From Leucogyrophana mollusca (lineage: Eukaryota > Basidiomycota > Agaricomycetes > Boletales), in assembly GCA_021014945.1 (NCBI GenBank), contig MU266443.1:2620-66619 (forward strand): a stretch of DNA of 64,000 bases. Reading direction: 5' to 3'. The stretch's first letter is position 1, and every line of letters starts with the position of its first letter. The notes below the pieces were generated by a model. That model was not told the DNA's origin. It searched no databases and saw only the letters and a list, made by a program, of their open reading frames with translations. A program made the translations under genes and the position numbers. Below are positions 48,876-60,889 of this stretch, in pieces.

Positions 48876-51800
48876 TCATACATCGAAGACAACGTCCATC
48901 GCCTTGAAAGCAGTGTTCCCGGGCCAGACGTTGATCGGCACCTCGCACTCCACAGTCTCCACCTTTACTTCCTTCCATTCATCCTCCCCATCTCCTGGGT
49001 CCTGCCACAATTCTTCACCATCAACATCCTCGTCGCCGTCATGGTATTCTTTTTCTCCAGCGCCGCCGAGGAAAGACGAGACGAAGAAGTGTGCCCAGGT
49101 CGATGGTTCTTGGGATTTGCCGTTTGCAGCGAGCTGGGGGCGTTCCAGTGGTGCGATCCCTGTCGACGCCTTCCAGGAGGTGCCCCAGTCCCCCTTCGGT
49201 CCATCCCTCACCAATTGTTTCAGCCTCACACCATCACTGCCGGCCTGCGAGGACTCTGCAGCGACCGCGACCAACAGACATAACCGTACTCTCCACACAA
49301 GCCCGCCGGGTGTGCTCGGACTTTTCGTATTGCTCTCCCCGATCTGGACCTGGAACGCGGGACTGGCGTCCGAAGGTATATCGAGTGAGAATGTCGTGCG
49401 CAATGAAGACGATACGAAGGAGGAGTAGTGTTCAGCGTGCACCCGCCGCATGTGGCGCACATTCCCAGCAGAAGATAATAGAGAGGGTAAGGATTCTTGT
49501 GCTTCCAGCATCGCAGAAAGCTTGTCGGGACAAAAGATCAATAGGGATATTTACATACCATCCAAAAAAACTCACCGAAAGCACTCGCGATCGGCTACTC
49601 CGGTCATTCAGTTCAACCACCCCAAGGACAGTCTCACCCAGTCTGTACGCCGACTTCGTGAACGTAAGAACGGCAACCTTGACACCATCCTTATTCACGT
49701 CGTACGAAACTACGATCATAAGCATACCCCGTGAGATGGTTTCAGACGTGAACCAAACCGGACTACGCCCACCTTTCTTCGGATTTCGCGTTAGGAGCTC
49801 AACAGCCTCTCTACAGCCTGTCAACGCCCCACCATCTCCCTCCCGGCCACGCTCTAGGTCATTCTGTGCGGGTGACACTGCCTCAGCAGGTACCTTGATC
49901 CTGACCCCTGTGGCATCTGGGTCAGGGAAGGTGGCAAGCAGCCGTTGTCCATAGTCCCGTAAATCGTCCAGCGACCCCGAACTAATTGTGGATGATGCTG
50001 TGCAAAGGTTGTTAGCTTGGTCGCCGAAGCTTCCCCAGGCTTTGATCTCCGAGCGTAAGGTATACGCACAGGAAGAAGGTGGGATCTTCATTGCTCCATT
50101 CGTAGCCTTGAAGTCAAGGACTTTTGGAGCTGCCTCGGGGAGATTGCGCCGCGTTGCGACAGGCCAAAGGAGGTCATACGGTCTCTGCAGCCGTCCGACT
50201 GTAGTAACGAAGCGTATGTCAGCCGGCTGACTGCGCCAGAGTGATCTTTCTCACCGGAAACGTTGTTGTATACCCGGATGGGCACTTTCATAACGCGACT
50301 TATACTGTTGGCGCCCGTTGGGCCCAGACTGCTCGACTACCACGCTGGTGGGGACCCTGCACAACTCATAGGAGAACTGAACGAGTGGCGGTGATGAAGC
50401 TGGGCGTCTGGCTGTGCGTTGGTGGTATCTTTAAGTGAGCTGGGTATAGATGGCACGTAGCATAACCGTGCTTCTTTCTGCTCCCGTTCCCTCTCGTGCT
50501 TTCCCCTTTTGAGCTACAGGGCTGCACTACCAGCAACCTTTGAACGTGGGTGAAGGTTGTCAGGCAGGAGGACTGAGTATGTATCTGTGGTAGGGTTAGC
50601 TCCGAAATCGATGTAGAGGGAGTCCTTGAATGTACGCACAACTGCGGGACTCTCCCGGGGCAAGAGATAGATCCACTGCTAGCATAGCTGGTTGCACCTC
50701 AAACGTCGGAAGAGGCGCTTCCGGGTCAACATCATCGTCCGCGCCGCCATCTATCAGACCCAATCCCACGCCGTTGGTAGATGAGGCCAACGACTGAACT
50801 GGAGAAGTCAGCGACGACTGTGACGGCGTTCGCGAACGTTGCGAAGTGCTCCACGACTGCGATGCTGGAAGCGGAGTTGACGAAGGCGAATACGTGGACG
50901 GCGAGAGCAGAGAGAATAGTCCGCTGGTGAGTGAAGCTGAGCGGCTATGTGATCGTCGCCGGCTCAGCAGCTGCTGTCGGGAATGTAAAGAAGACGTGAT
51001 ATCCATGCTCCCTCCCCCTATGATAGGCCGCTTGAGCAATCTTCCGCGGAGAGCGCCAAGGGTTCGGGCTTGGTCGGGCGACATAATTGCGCCAGGAAGT
51101 GGTGATACAGAAAGGGTTCCGAGAAGCTGGGCATATGAGTACAGTATCAGCTCCGTGTTGGACTGAGGGAAAGATGTTCCAAATGCAGTCCGGGGTGGGC
51201 CATTCGTACTGGGCTGGGGCAATCCGGGAGGAGGGCCATGGCCCAGTCCCAATTGCGATGGCCGCCGTGGTGGGTGAGGGTTTTGCGAGGGCCGAGGTGG
51301 GTAGGAATGCGCTTCTGTCTTGATAGAAGCACGTGTGTCGAGCGAGTCTGTTAGAGAGGGCGATCGGGGCAAAGGGGAACCAGGATACGGAGTTTGTGGA
51401 GTTTCTGCGATAGGGTCCAAAGCGAGCGAGAAAGTCGATGTGGAGGAGCTGGGCATGGCCGAGGGAGTCGAAGTCTGCTGAACTTCGTGCAGCTGGATTT
51501 GCCCGTCGAATACAGACTGCTTTCGTGCATGAGGGTGTTTAGATGGAAGGCTCGACATTCGGGTTAGCGTAGACGGTGACGGCGCATGGGGAGATATGGC
51601 GGCTGCTATCTCTAAGTCACAGCACCGAAGAAAAGGACGGCGGGTACACACCTGTGTCTGAGAACTCCTGGTACGCTCGTACGTATAACGGGGACTCGTC
51701 TTTCGAACTATTCACTCCATTTCCCTGCAATTCATGAGGTGGAATATCCACAGATAGTGATCTCGACTTCTCGAGAAGGATCTGTCTTTTCTGCTCCAAC

Positions 51801-52150
51801 AGTCCCGATACCCCATTCCCGCTCTTTATTGCGGTATCCTGACCGATGAGTCCCTTCCTCACTGGCTTGTCGCGGTCATTGCTCAGCGTTCGCAGGAAAG
51901 GAGGTGGAGGAGCAGGTCGCGGGATCCCAGGGGAAGTCGGAGGTCGTGCAAGGGGAGCCGAACTAATCGAGTGTGCGCCGCGCTTGTGTGTGTTTCGAGA
52001 TTTTGGTCCAGGTGACTCTGGAGTCCGTGTGTTGGTGAAAGTTATCGTCACAGAGAACGGTTCCCCGGCGAAGTACGAGGACTGCGAAGGCGTCACTTGG
52101 ACGCGAACCGAGGAATCGATGTCAGTCGTGGCAAGGTCGTCGGTGGACAT
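48876..52150 (-). CDS. RGP1: Rgp1-family protein, Ric1-Rgp1 GEF subunit (arrestin-like)
   Basis: Partner of Ric1 in the guanine-nucleotide exchange factor for the Golgi Rab Ypt6/Rab6. The N-terminus (VRVQVTPSQSSYFAGEPFSV, TITFTN) is the first arrestin-fold strand set. A long insert rich in Ser/Pro/Thr (50.7-52.0 kb) is typical of basidiomycete members. The middle has ELILYSYAQLLGTLSV and PTFEVQPAMLAVDLSLAPGE. The C-terminus has VWRVRLCLLVAVAA and a final strand VPINVWPGNTAFKAMDVVFD, which is strongly characteristic of Rgp1. Several exons. The start ATG at 52148-52150 gives MSTDDLATTDIDSS. Large insert size makes it longer than yeast Rgp1. Confidence 0.85.
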
Positions 52151-52801
52151 GGTTCAGGACAACAGAGCTTTCTCGAGGGACCCAGTCCCTTGGTCGAGAC
52201 ACGTATATGCAGAGAAGAAACGGAGAGAGCAGATAATAAGCAGAAATAGGGCAGTTAGACTACCTATAAATACGAGAAGTTTATCCCAAGGTTCCACAGT
52301 TCTGAGAACGAGGTCAAGAGCGACGTTTACGCGGGTCCCACAGTACGCCAGAAATGAACGGTGACAGATGCAACAGCGTATGACCTTTGAAGCTTCCCAC
52401 AAGGACTATAATTAAGGCCCACCGCTCACATTGATGCTATTTCTCAAGCACCGCATCTCAATCTACAGAGCTCGTTCGGGCATATCAATACCAGGCCTGA
52501 CATGCTGTACCCGGTGATCAGTGGCCCCCCTTGCGCTTTTCAGTACAAAGTCTCTCATCAGTCCGAGAGACTTGCTTTGATTGATCCTAGGCATGATTGC
52601 ACATTGTCCAATCCACCGTAAATAGCTTTTATTGACTATCCGCGGCCGCATTTCAGAGACGCTATGTCTTGTATATTTCGGTTTGTTTGATCCTATTTTC
52701 CAACAGCCTTAGATCCAAACAACTTCTCCAAAGATCGCATTTCCATTTCGGGTCCTTGCCCTTGCAAACTCGTCTCTCAATAGTAATCTCAGTATCGAAA
52801 G
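52151..52801. other. Divergent promoter region between RGP1 and CSN7
   Basis: 651 bp between two divergent start codons. No TATA box or gene is evident, as is usual for housekeeping pairs. Confidence 0.5.
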
Positions 52802-53888
52802 ATGGAGCTGGGATCGAATTTTGCCGCAAAGCTGGAGCCCTTCCTGCTGATGTCAAAATCTGCCAAGGGTGCAGCGGCAGCCAAGCTAATACAAGACGCC
52901 ACTTCCGCACCAGGCGTATTCGTCTTTGCGGAACTCCTCGAGCTTCCCAACATCCAGGAGGTGATGATCGAGCCACATATTACTGATAACTGTGACTGAT
53001 GATACTCTGCTTCTGTGGTAGCTTGCAAACAGCGAGCAGCACGCCCAATTTTTCTCGTTGTTGCAACTGTTCTCCTACCGAACCTACAAGGACTACATTC
53101 GTAAGTTCACACAACTCTGGCACGATCTTTCAGATGAAATGTACACAACATTAGAACACAAGGACTCCCTCCCACCCTTGAATCAAGCACAAACCATCAA
53201 ACTCAAGTACCTGTCAATCGTCTCTCTTGCCTCAGAACGTCGGGTGTGTCATGGGCATTCTCACCCCCCTCTGTCCGCTCACACATGCTGTGGATTCAGA
53301 TACTTCCATACTCATTTCTCCTCCAAGAACTCCAGATGCCCACGATACGAGAGCTAGAAGACCTTATCATCGATGCTATCTACCTTGACATCCTCCGCGG
53401 GAAACTTGATCAAAAGGAGCAGCAGCTCGAGATAGAGTACACAATGGGGAGGGATCTTGAGCCCGGAAAAGCCGAAAGCGTTCTCGTTGCTCTTCAAAAC
53501 TGGTTCGTCCATTCCCCGTGCGATTTTCACGACATAGGCGCCCTAATGACAATTACGCAGGGCGGCGACGACCTCGTCAGTTTTGGCGGCGTTGGACCAG
53601 GAATTGGAGACGGTTGCTTCCCATGAGACTGCGGTGCGAATGGATCTTGAAGATCACGAGCGTCTCTACACGACGACACTCAAGGATGTGATGGAGCGTA
53701 ACAAGGACGCCAAGTCGTCGACACGTCGGCTTGGGGCGTCGCTTTCTAATGCCTTGGGTCCGAATTCATTGGACAATATGGACATAGACGATCCCGCAGT
53801 GGAAAACGTGAAGAGCAAGAATAGAAAGTACGCCCCCTTTTTCGAATCCATCTCAGAAGGGAATACTTATGCTGCCGTAGGGCGCTAA
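52802..53888 (+). CDS. CSN7: COP9 signalosome subunit 7 (PCI domain)
   Basis: Scaffold subunit of the COP9 signalosome, which removes Nedd8 from cullins. The order is typical: N-terminal helices ([35 protein letters not shown]), [17 protein letters not shown], then the PCI winged helix. That part reads [60 protein letters not shown] and [10 protein letters not shown]-terminal helix follows ([20 protein letters not shown]). Exons are joined by short GT-AG introns at about 52.96, 53.10, 53.24 and 53.50 kb. The last few residues are uncertain: without a further intron the protein stops at 53888, while a GTACGC donor at about 53829 could splice to a short terminal exon ending near 53945. Confidence 0.87.
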
Positions 53889-54536
53889 CGGATGTGCCAG
53901 CGAAGTCAATCCGGAAACGCAACAGATTTTAACGACGAAATGTAGTAACCCCACACCTTTTATCCCGAGACCGCATAGCATAATCGTCCCACCTCTTCAA
54001 TGTCACATTAACCTTGTAACGTTAATCGGGAGTCTGAATCGAACCATGACTCGGATCCTCCGATTCCCTTTCAAGAGCGCTCCACGCAATCGTATGGACG
54101 GATTGGCTCAAATGAATCGAACTTCCACAGCTTCAAGACCCGGTAATATACAATCCGTAACAGGAAGTACCCTTCAAAGTCTCGGCGTACTTGTTAGGCT
54201 TTGTAAGTTGGCTGGGCAGCAAGTGAACAGCTCTGGCTATCTTGTATTGAATATGTCCCTGAAGCTGTTTCTTCGGTACGGCGACATTATGTGTGATTCT
54301 TACTACTTAGTGCATCGCACAAGAAACAATTCATCCCATTTGCTCATCCCCCCTTTCTTGCCGACTTCGGCTATTCATGTTTGGCATTGTAATTCTCAGA
54401 AGGCGCTGACTCAGCAACTGGCACACGCGAGGATTTCAGGTTCGAGGGTCAAGATTAAGACCATGAGCTTGAGCCTGCTTGACTAAGTGCCATTGCACGC
54501 ACACATTGCCTATAGCAGACCTCCAATAACGCAGTC
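53889..54536. other. Intergenic; open frame without coding character
   Basis: An open frame of about 146 codons (54046-54486) has no homology I recognise and mixed composition; I treat it as chance. The stretch presumably carries the 3' end of CSN7 and the promoter of the glycosyltransferase gene. Confidence 0.45.
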
Positions 54537-55828
54537 ATGGCTTACACCTTTCTGTCGCGCTTGGGATCAACGCGGTACCTTTTCGTAGCTTCGGGCGTTG
54601 TTTTCGTCTTTTGGTCTCTCATAATAGCCATGGCGCCTCCCCGACTTAAATCTTCCGCTTTCGTGACATGGCATTATTCTACGCCAATTTCGCCCGGGTC
54701 GTCAGATGCGCTATCGAACACGCCAACCACATCCCAAACACCGCAAGACCCCTCGCCCCCAAACCGGATGTCCGCTTTGGGTATCGCTTCCCACATGTAC
54801 CTTGTGTCTCTACCTCGACGTGAAGATAGGCGCGAGCAGATGGAGCGATTGAGGATGGCTCAGAACCTCGAATGGACCCAGGTTGACGCGATGGATGCCA
54901 ACGACCCTGCAATTGAGCGTATTTTCGATCATGTTGAAGCACAGCGCCACCAGCTTACTGAAAAAGCTGTACGTCAAGGTCCTTTCGCGGGGTTCCGCTG
55001 GCCCAAGAACATCGATGCGTTGTCGGTATCTAGAGACCGCCTGGAGCCTCTCGAATCGGATTTATGGGTGTCGGCGAGCAGCCATAGACGCAAGCGCCTT
55101 CCATCGCGTGGCGCAGGTGTCATATCTGCGCGTGGTCGTAATCTTACATGCGCGACAGAAGACCATACGATCTCGCCGTTCACTTCTGGCCTCCCCGATT
55201 TCAGGGTCCTGACACCACCCAAAATTGCTTGTTGGAATTCTCACGTTTCTGCTATCCGGAAGTTCATCGACAACAAGAATATGACGGCCGTAGGCGATGT
55301 CGCGGTCATCGTCGAAGATGATATCGATATGGAGAAGAATATCCGGGAACGTCTGAACAGCACTTGGGGGTCTCTTCCTGTTGGCTGGGATATCGTATTT
55401 TTGGGTACGTCCGAGTCGAGCGTAAACGTTTAAAAGCAAGTCACATCATACATCTACTTGTCATGCGGGCCCCACTAGGCCATTGTTGGTCGAACGAATC
55501 TTTCTACCCGGCTCTTCCAGGCCACATCAACGCATCTCAGCTCCACTCCACGCGTATCCACCCCTCCCTCGCACCGAAGTGCACACACGCCTACGCACTC
55601 TCCCGGACTGGCGCCCGCCGTGTGTTACTGCACCTCCGTTATCCCCCCTTTGCGTACTCTCGCGCCCTGGATCAGGCTTTTTCATGGCTCGTTGAGAGCG
55701 GTCGTCTCAGGAGCTACTCTGTTGTCCCTAGCGTCATCGTCCAGAGGAAGACCGAGAAGAGCGACGTCATGTTCGGCATGGGCAGTGACTGGCGTGAGAG
55801 GCTGGAGCACGGGGTATTCGGTACTTGA
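54537..55828 (+). CDS. Glycosyltransferase family 25-like type II membrane protein
   Basis: GT25 family (LPS-type or collagen-type galactosyltransferase fold), probably in the Golgi lumen. Two exons in exact phase (54537-55404 and 55479-55828) give 405 aa. A short cytosolic start is followed by one membrane anchor (YLFVASGVVFVFWSLIIAMA). A Ser/Pro-rich stem leads to the catalytic start MYLVSLPRREDRREQMERL, which matches the GT25 IN/LxR..R pattern. The donor-binding acidic motif is VAVIVEDDIDME and the context is KIACWNSHVSAIRKFI. The second exon has HAYALSRTGARRVLLHL, matching the usual AY-x-S-x-x-GA motif, and a late ALDQAFSW. Acceptor sugar and substrate are unknown. Confidence 0.82.
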
Positions 55829-56178
55829 TCCGCTCGTGGTTGATTGTTCGCATTCCCCTCCGAATCAAGCACAGCAGCAATTTGATGCACGATATTCTGT
55901 GCCGCCAGCTGGTTGTATATTACATTCCCATGCGCACCCGTTACCATCGTCCATGTTTTGTATATTTATTTCCCGTACCGACAAATCCGGACAACGGTAT
56001 CCAGCATCCAGTCTATCCAACGCAAATATTGTAACAAACTGAGTAATAAAGGTGAAAATAGCGCATGCGAGTTAAAAGTAGCGTAGGTACTATGCAGGTC
56101 TATATGTACTCCTGAGTCCGAGAGAACGATCTAGTAAATGATGAAATGCTCCAAATTGTCCGATGAACTTTGAGAGGC
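55829..56178. other. Intergenic between convergent GT25-like and amylase genes
   Basis: 350 bp, no gene or repeat seen. Confidence 0.45.
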
Positions 56179-58320
56179 TCAGCCGAAGGCCACTGCCAGA
56201 GCAAGGAAAACTGAAATGACAGAAGCCAGGCGTGATACCCCTTTCCCTCGACTGCGCCCATTAGTATCCGTACCCGGGCACAATTCGGGAAATTTCCCCA
56301 GCGCGACCACCGGCATGAGAACCTGCCCAGCTCCACATTAGCCTGAATCGAGCTTCCGCGTTATTCATTGCATACCTGAGGCATCCCACCGTTAGACTCC
56401 ACAAGCACACCGCCGTTTTCATCAGCCATGCGTGGTTGACACGTGAGGACATCCACGAGCTCCTGGTTTTTCTTGAATACTTGATGGGTGACGTTCCATT
56501 TCGCGGTTGTCCCTGCTGCACTACCAGCATTTGTGAGGAGAGTAAGCATGGGTGGCTTCGATATGGCCAGGGCTGACGGATCTTCTTGCGGCAAAAACTT
56601 CATCTACGTATTCAGTCAGTGTGTGAGACTGGAGGCAGTAGGAGGACCTAGTCGCACTCCGGTAGTGAGGAAATACGACCCTTGCGAGGCTATTGCTGCT
56701 TTCCTGGCCATGTTCAATGACTTGAACATTTTATAATAGGGATGTTGAGTATCGTATCCGGATAACCAAAGCCTGCAGATATGACGTGAGCACTTTCCGT
56801 CCGTGCTCGAACGCGCGCGGTACAACCACACTCACGCCTCGTGACTACCGGGTGGGGACCCGCCACGGTACCCCTGCTCTTGTCCTTGATATAAATACGA
56901 TAAAAACTGGGTCCTCAAGGGGCATAAGCGTGGACCCGCTTACCGTAGTAAACGACGGGCATTCCGTCATGTATTAGAGGCCAGATCATAGCGTTCACGT
57001 TCAACTATGCCATCCAGGTCATGAACCATACTTGAAAGGGTGTAATTCAGTGTTACGCACCCCTGGGTCATTTGTCTGTGAAACAAAGCGCGCCTGGTCA
57101 TGGTTCTCGAGGAAAGACCCAGTCATGAATGCGCCACTCTGATACAGATTCTGTGTCTGCGTCACCGCATCCACCAAAGCAGACAAGTTCCCTTGAGGGG
57201 ACGAGAACGCCGGCACAAGGGAAAACCATGTTGAATAGTCGAGAACTGCGTCCATGACCGCTACAAAGCATCCCAATATTTCCTACAGTCCTCAAAAAGC
57301 TTATCGCAATCACGCACCTGTGTACGAGCTGGTGTAATTAGCATCAGTAGTTATAATCTAAAAGTAACTCAGAATTTGGCAGTGACGAGGAATTCGAGGC
57401 GACACACACCTCACCCATCGTGAAGACCTGTGCTTCCTGTGTGAATGCCTGCCAGAACGACTGTGCAACGTGCTTGACAGTGCTCAAGCGCAGGCCGTCC
57501 ACTTTGTAATCACCTACCACGTCCCCGATCCAACTGTTGAGCACACCTACAACACTCGGGTTTTCCGTGTCAACGTCAGCCCACGGTAGCGTTAGGTCGC
57601 CAAGCCAACATTGTTCGACATCCGTCTGGTTGGAGTAGTCCGTGATGAAGCACAGCTCGTGGAAATCATCCACGTCCTCGAACGGTTTCATGTTCGTAGT
57701 ATTCTTGTGGTTCGTAGCGTTATCGAATTGCAGTGCTGTGACGTTCAGAGGCTTGGAAGACACCATATGGTTAACAACGATGTCCATCATCAGGTACATC
57801 CCTTTAGAATGGAGCGAGGCGCTGAGGTTCTTGAGATCGTCCGGACTCCCAAAATGAGGGTTTAGAGAAGTTAGGTCCTGAGTCCAGTACCTGAACTACT
57901 TCAGCACTGTGCTCCAGTCATAAAACATGGCACGAACCCATGATATGCCTCCCCGTACGCAGTTGGTCCCTCCACGTTCGCAAAGACAGGAGATATCCAA
58001 ATAGCGTCAAAACCCATGCCTTGAATGTAGTCAAGGTGATCTATTATCCCCTGCCATGATCCGCCGCAATATGTTCGCGAAGGTGTGTCACACGACGGCA
58101 TAGCAGTAGTTGTATTGCTAGAAGTGCTGACGGCGAACCTATCTGTTACAATCTGCGTGGCCGCCGGGCTGGGGTAAGTCCAAATGTGAGCATATCGGGA
58201 GGCGCCTGTAGTGAGACTTGCCTGGTAGATCGATCGCGTACGCCAGTCCTCTGCGCTTGCTGCTCTGGATCCCGAGCAGAACAAGATGGAGATCGCAAAC
58301 CCTACGCAAATCAAGAACAT
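56179..58320 (-). CDS. Secreted GH13 alpha-amylase homologue with a GPI-type tail; nucleophile Asp replaced by Ser
   Basis: The signal peptide is [20 protein letters not shown]. The alpha-amylase (beta/alpha)8 domain follows, with [34 protein letters not shown], region I MDIVVNHM, region III FTMGEV and region [12 protein letters not shown]. Region II reads [11 protein letters not shown]. Family members have Asp (R-[LI]-D-T-V-K-H), so the catalytic nucleophile is replaced by Ser, encoded by AGC at 57482-57484. The last intron, spliced to an acceptor before GTTCTCATGCCG, yields an end [20 protein letters not shown] plus FG. That is a short polar spacer followed by a hydrophobic C-terminus, as in GPI-anchored proteins. 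It is probably a wall- or membrane-anchored amylase homologue rather than a free starch-degrading enzyme. Multi-exon. Confidence 0.85.
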
Positions 58321-58688
58321 GACTGTTTTTCGAAGGGTGATTTTTCTGGCGTTGGCCAGTAAAGCTGTATTGCGCCAGCGTTCGGAACTAAATTAGAAAA
58401 CAAGTAAAGGAGTGATAAAGGTAAGTGGAAAGTTGGTGGTGGTGGTGGTACACGGCGACGGTGGTTGCAATTATAGTTAATTCGGAAGGTTGCCGCTGAG
58501 CTCATATCGGCAACTAAGCACTTCTGTGAACAAATCCTCTTCGGCTGCGACGCGTCGTGACCACGTGACGAATATCACTCCAAACACGCAACTCAAAAGT
58601 GTTACGCGGCGGTCCGTGCGCTGCGTACATACAAAGCCAATTTCTGGACACGACAGAGAAAAATCATGATGAATACCTTGCTCAACTC
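58321..58688. other. Amylase-homologue promoter region
   Basis: 368 bp upstream of the GH13 start and downstream of the GH53 stop, both genes on the minus strand. A GGT/ACC-rich run (GTGGTGGTGGTGG) lies near 58.44 kb; nothing else stands out. Confidence 0.45.
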
Positions 58689-60213
58689 TCACATGTTCGA
58701 GAACATCCACATCGATTCTCTCATTTCCCCTGTGCTTGTGACCAAAAGGTTGTCCTACAGAGGTCATATGCACCCAAGAGTTTACACCAAGCAGCACCGC
58801 GGCATGTGTGCAAGATTGCAGGAGAGAGAATGATCAGCAGAAGTAGCGAGATTGGTGTAGGTCGGACATACCGCACAACCGGAGCCCAAAGCTGCGTTTC
58901 CAATCCAGCCCGGCTCCCAGTAAACAATGCCAATCGCCTTGTCGCCATAGTCAAGGTTGACGCCATTTAGTACAGCAAGGATATCATCCGTCCAAATAGT
59001 TTGGCCTTCCACGTCTGCTGGGATGGTGGGTTCGCTCAATGGCGTTGCCGTGGTGTTGCAGACAGCCGGCCAATCGGTTTCAACCACCATGATATCCTAT
59101 CAAATAGAGGTGTACAATATGTCGATCTTGGGAGACACGGGGCAGCAGGAGATATCGACGGACCTTGCTGTAACTGGATACTACGTATTCCATTGATGAA
59201 GATAAGGCCGACAGTGTCGCGTTCGTGCCATAGAATGGGTAATAAGAGAAGCCCATCACATCAACGTCCGATTCGGTGAGACCGCCACCTAATCCTTCCT
59301 CGGTAGAGCTTACGTTGAAGACACCACCGTAGAAGTATGCAACGTCTGCTTCATCCCAGCCATTGGCCAAGTGTATGACAGTGTTGGTAGAGGGAGAAAC
59401 CGAGCGAACTGCGAGGACACCGGCGTGGAGAAGTTCTGAAGCGGGGGTGAAGCCGTTGACGGAGATCTGGCCTACGGGCCAGAGGAGGCCGTCGTTAATT
59501 TCGTTTCCAATCTACGTGGTATAAAGGTTAGCAATGTGTCGGACAATGCGACCGAACAGACATAAGGAGAGGTGAGCCAGGAAAAGAACAACGTGTATTC
59601 GGCCCAGAGCATGGGAATCAAATCAAATCAACGCACCTGGATAAATTGAATGGGAGTGCCCTGCTCGTTGAAAGCCGTCACAAGTTCTTTGGTGTAGCTG
59701 CATCAGGGGTCGCGTTAACAATGCTACCGGACAGGACAACAGTGCAATAAGCACGGGCGAGATTTCGTACTTGTACACTTGGGATGTAAGCCCGGCAAGA
59801 TCGGTGGGCCAACCGGCAGGAATAGCTTGGTGTCCTGCATCCGCCCCTAGGTCCGCAGTCACTCAGCACCAGAACTGTATAGGTGATTAAGAGTTAGCCT
59901 TACACGTATCATCGTAATGAAGGTCGATCAGGAGGTCCATGCCAACAGCCTGCGCCCTCTTCGCCAGTTCAAGTCCATATGTTAGATTATATGTTCCAGC
60001 AGTCCAAATACGAATCCGAGCAAGGTTAGCGCCATAGTCTGCGAGAATTTGCTCATATGGCTGAGCGGTCGAAGAGAATCCGATGTAGGTCACGTCCGTA
60101 GTGGATTCTAGCAAGAGGAGCGAGGAGAAGTCGGCGCCATGGTAAGGCAGAGCAGAGACTGTCCGGAATACGGTCAAGCCCGAAAGGACGTAAGACAACA
60201 ATGAGCCGCGCAT
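58689..60213 (-). CDS. Secreted GH53 endo-beta-1,4-galactanase
   Basis: Extracellular enzyme cutting beta-1,4-galactan side chains of type I arabinogalactan/pectin. The signal peptide is in MRGSLLSYVLSGLTVFRTVS and the mature start is LPYHGADFSSLLLLE, typical of fungal GH53. The body has ILADYGANLARIRIW and MDLLIDLHYDDTC. The acid/base Glu is in IGNEINDGLLWPVGQIS and the nucleophile Glu in VVETDWPAVC. Near the end come YWEPGWIGNAALGSGC and, after an intron, DNLLVTSTGEMRESM. About six exons. Both catalytic Glu are intact. It lies directly upstream of the GH13 homologue in the same orientation. Confidence 0.9.
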
Positions 60214-60889
60214 ATTGAGCGAGGACCGAACACTATACTTCCACGAGCGTGTCTCTTGATATACGCTCGAAGTGTGATCTGGCCGTCCTATTCCCGCGAC
60301 GTTCGCCCTCGACAGATGCAAATGGCCTCATGGGCGGGACGCGGGTTTCCGCATGACGGCGAATTATCTGTACTCCATGTTTCATACAGTGAGGTATTCC
60401 TGGCCAGAAAGGGAGCTAGGCGGGCCGCCACAGAATATTTCTTCCTGCTGTTGACTTAGCACCTCCCACGAATCCGAAAGAATAGCGTGCCCGTGGGAGC
60501 ACCCCGATCGGCCATGGACTCTTGATTGTTGGGATGTTCGTCTGAGAAAAAGCCACCATGATTCACAACGATGCGACCTCAAACGACGGAGGAGGTGTAC
60601 TCCGTGAAGTTGAACGCACAAATACACTGGACCGATGGCGACGCTTTCGATGTCGACAAGAATCGGCGGCTGCATCAAAGGAGAACGGCTTATGGATTTA
60701 TTGTCAACGTCGCAGTAGTTAAGGATCAGACCTTCCTCAGGATCCGGGTTCCTGTAAGAGTAAGACTTCCCAGTGATGATCAGCATAAGCACATAGCCTC
60801 GACGTCGAACGAACCAAGAATAACGTCGCTGAGCGGAACAAGAACTCGGGCTTGGCGACTTGAATGACTGGGACAAATACTTCGAAGAA
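60214..60889. other. Divergent promoter region between GH53 and SDR genes
   Basis: 676 bp between opposite start codons. A long minus-strand open frame entering from the right is the antisense of the SDR first exon and is not taken as a gene. Confidence 0.5.

Noticed and set aside
49091..49954. Plus-strand open frame of about 287 codons
   Set aside because: Antisense to the C-terminal exons of RGP1, whose conserved end (NTAFKAMDVVFD) is clear on the minus strand.
54046..54486. Open frame of about 146 codons, and a tRNA-like GGTTCGATTC string nearby on the minus strand
   Set aside because: The protein has no domain or bias typical of neighbours. The string cannot form a T-arm stem: the flanking five bases do not pair.
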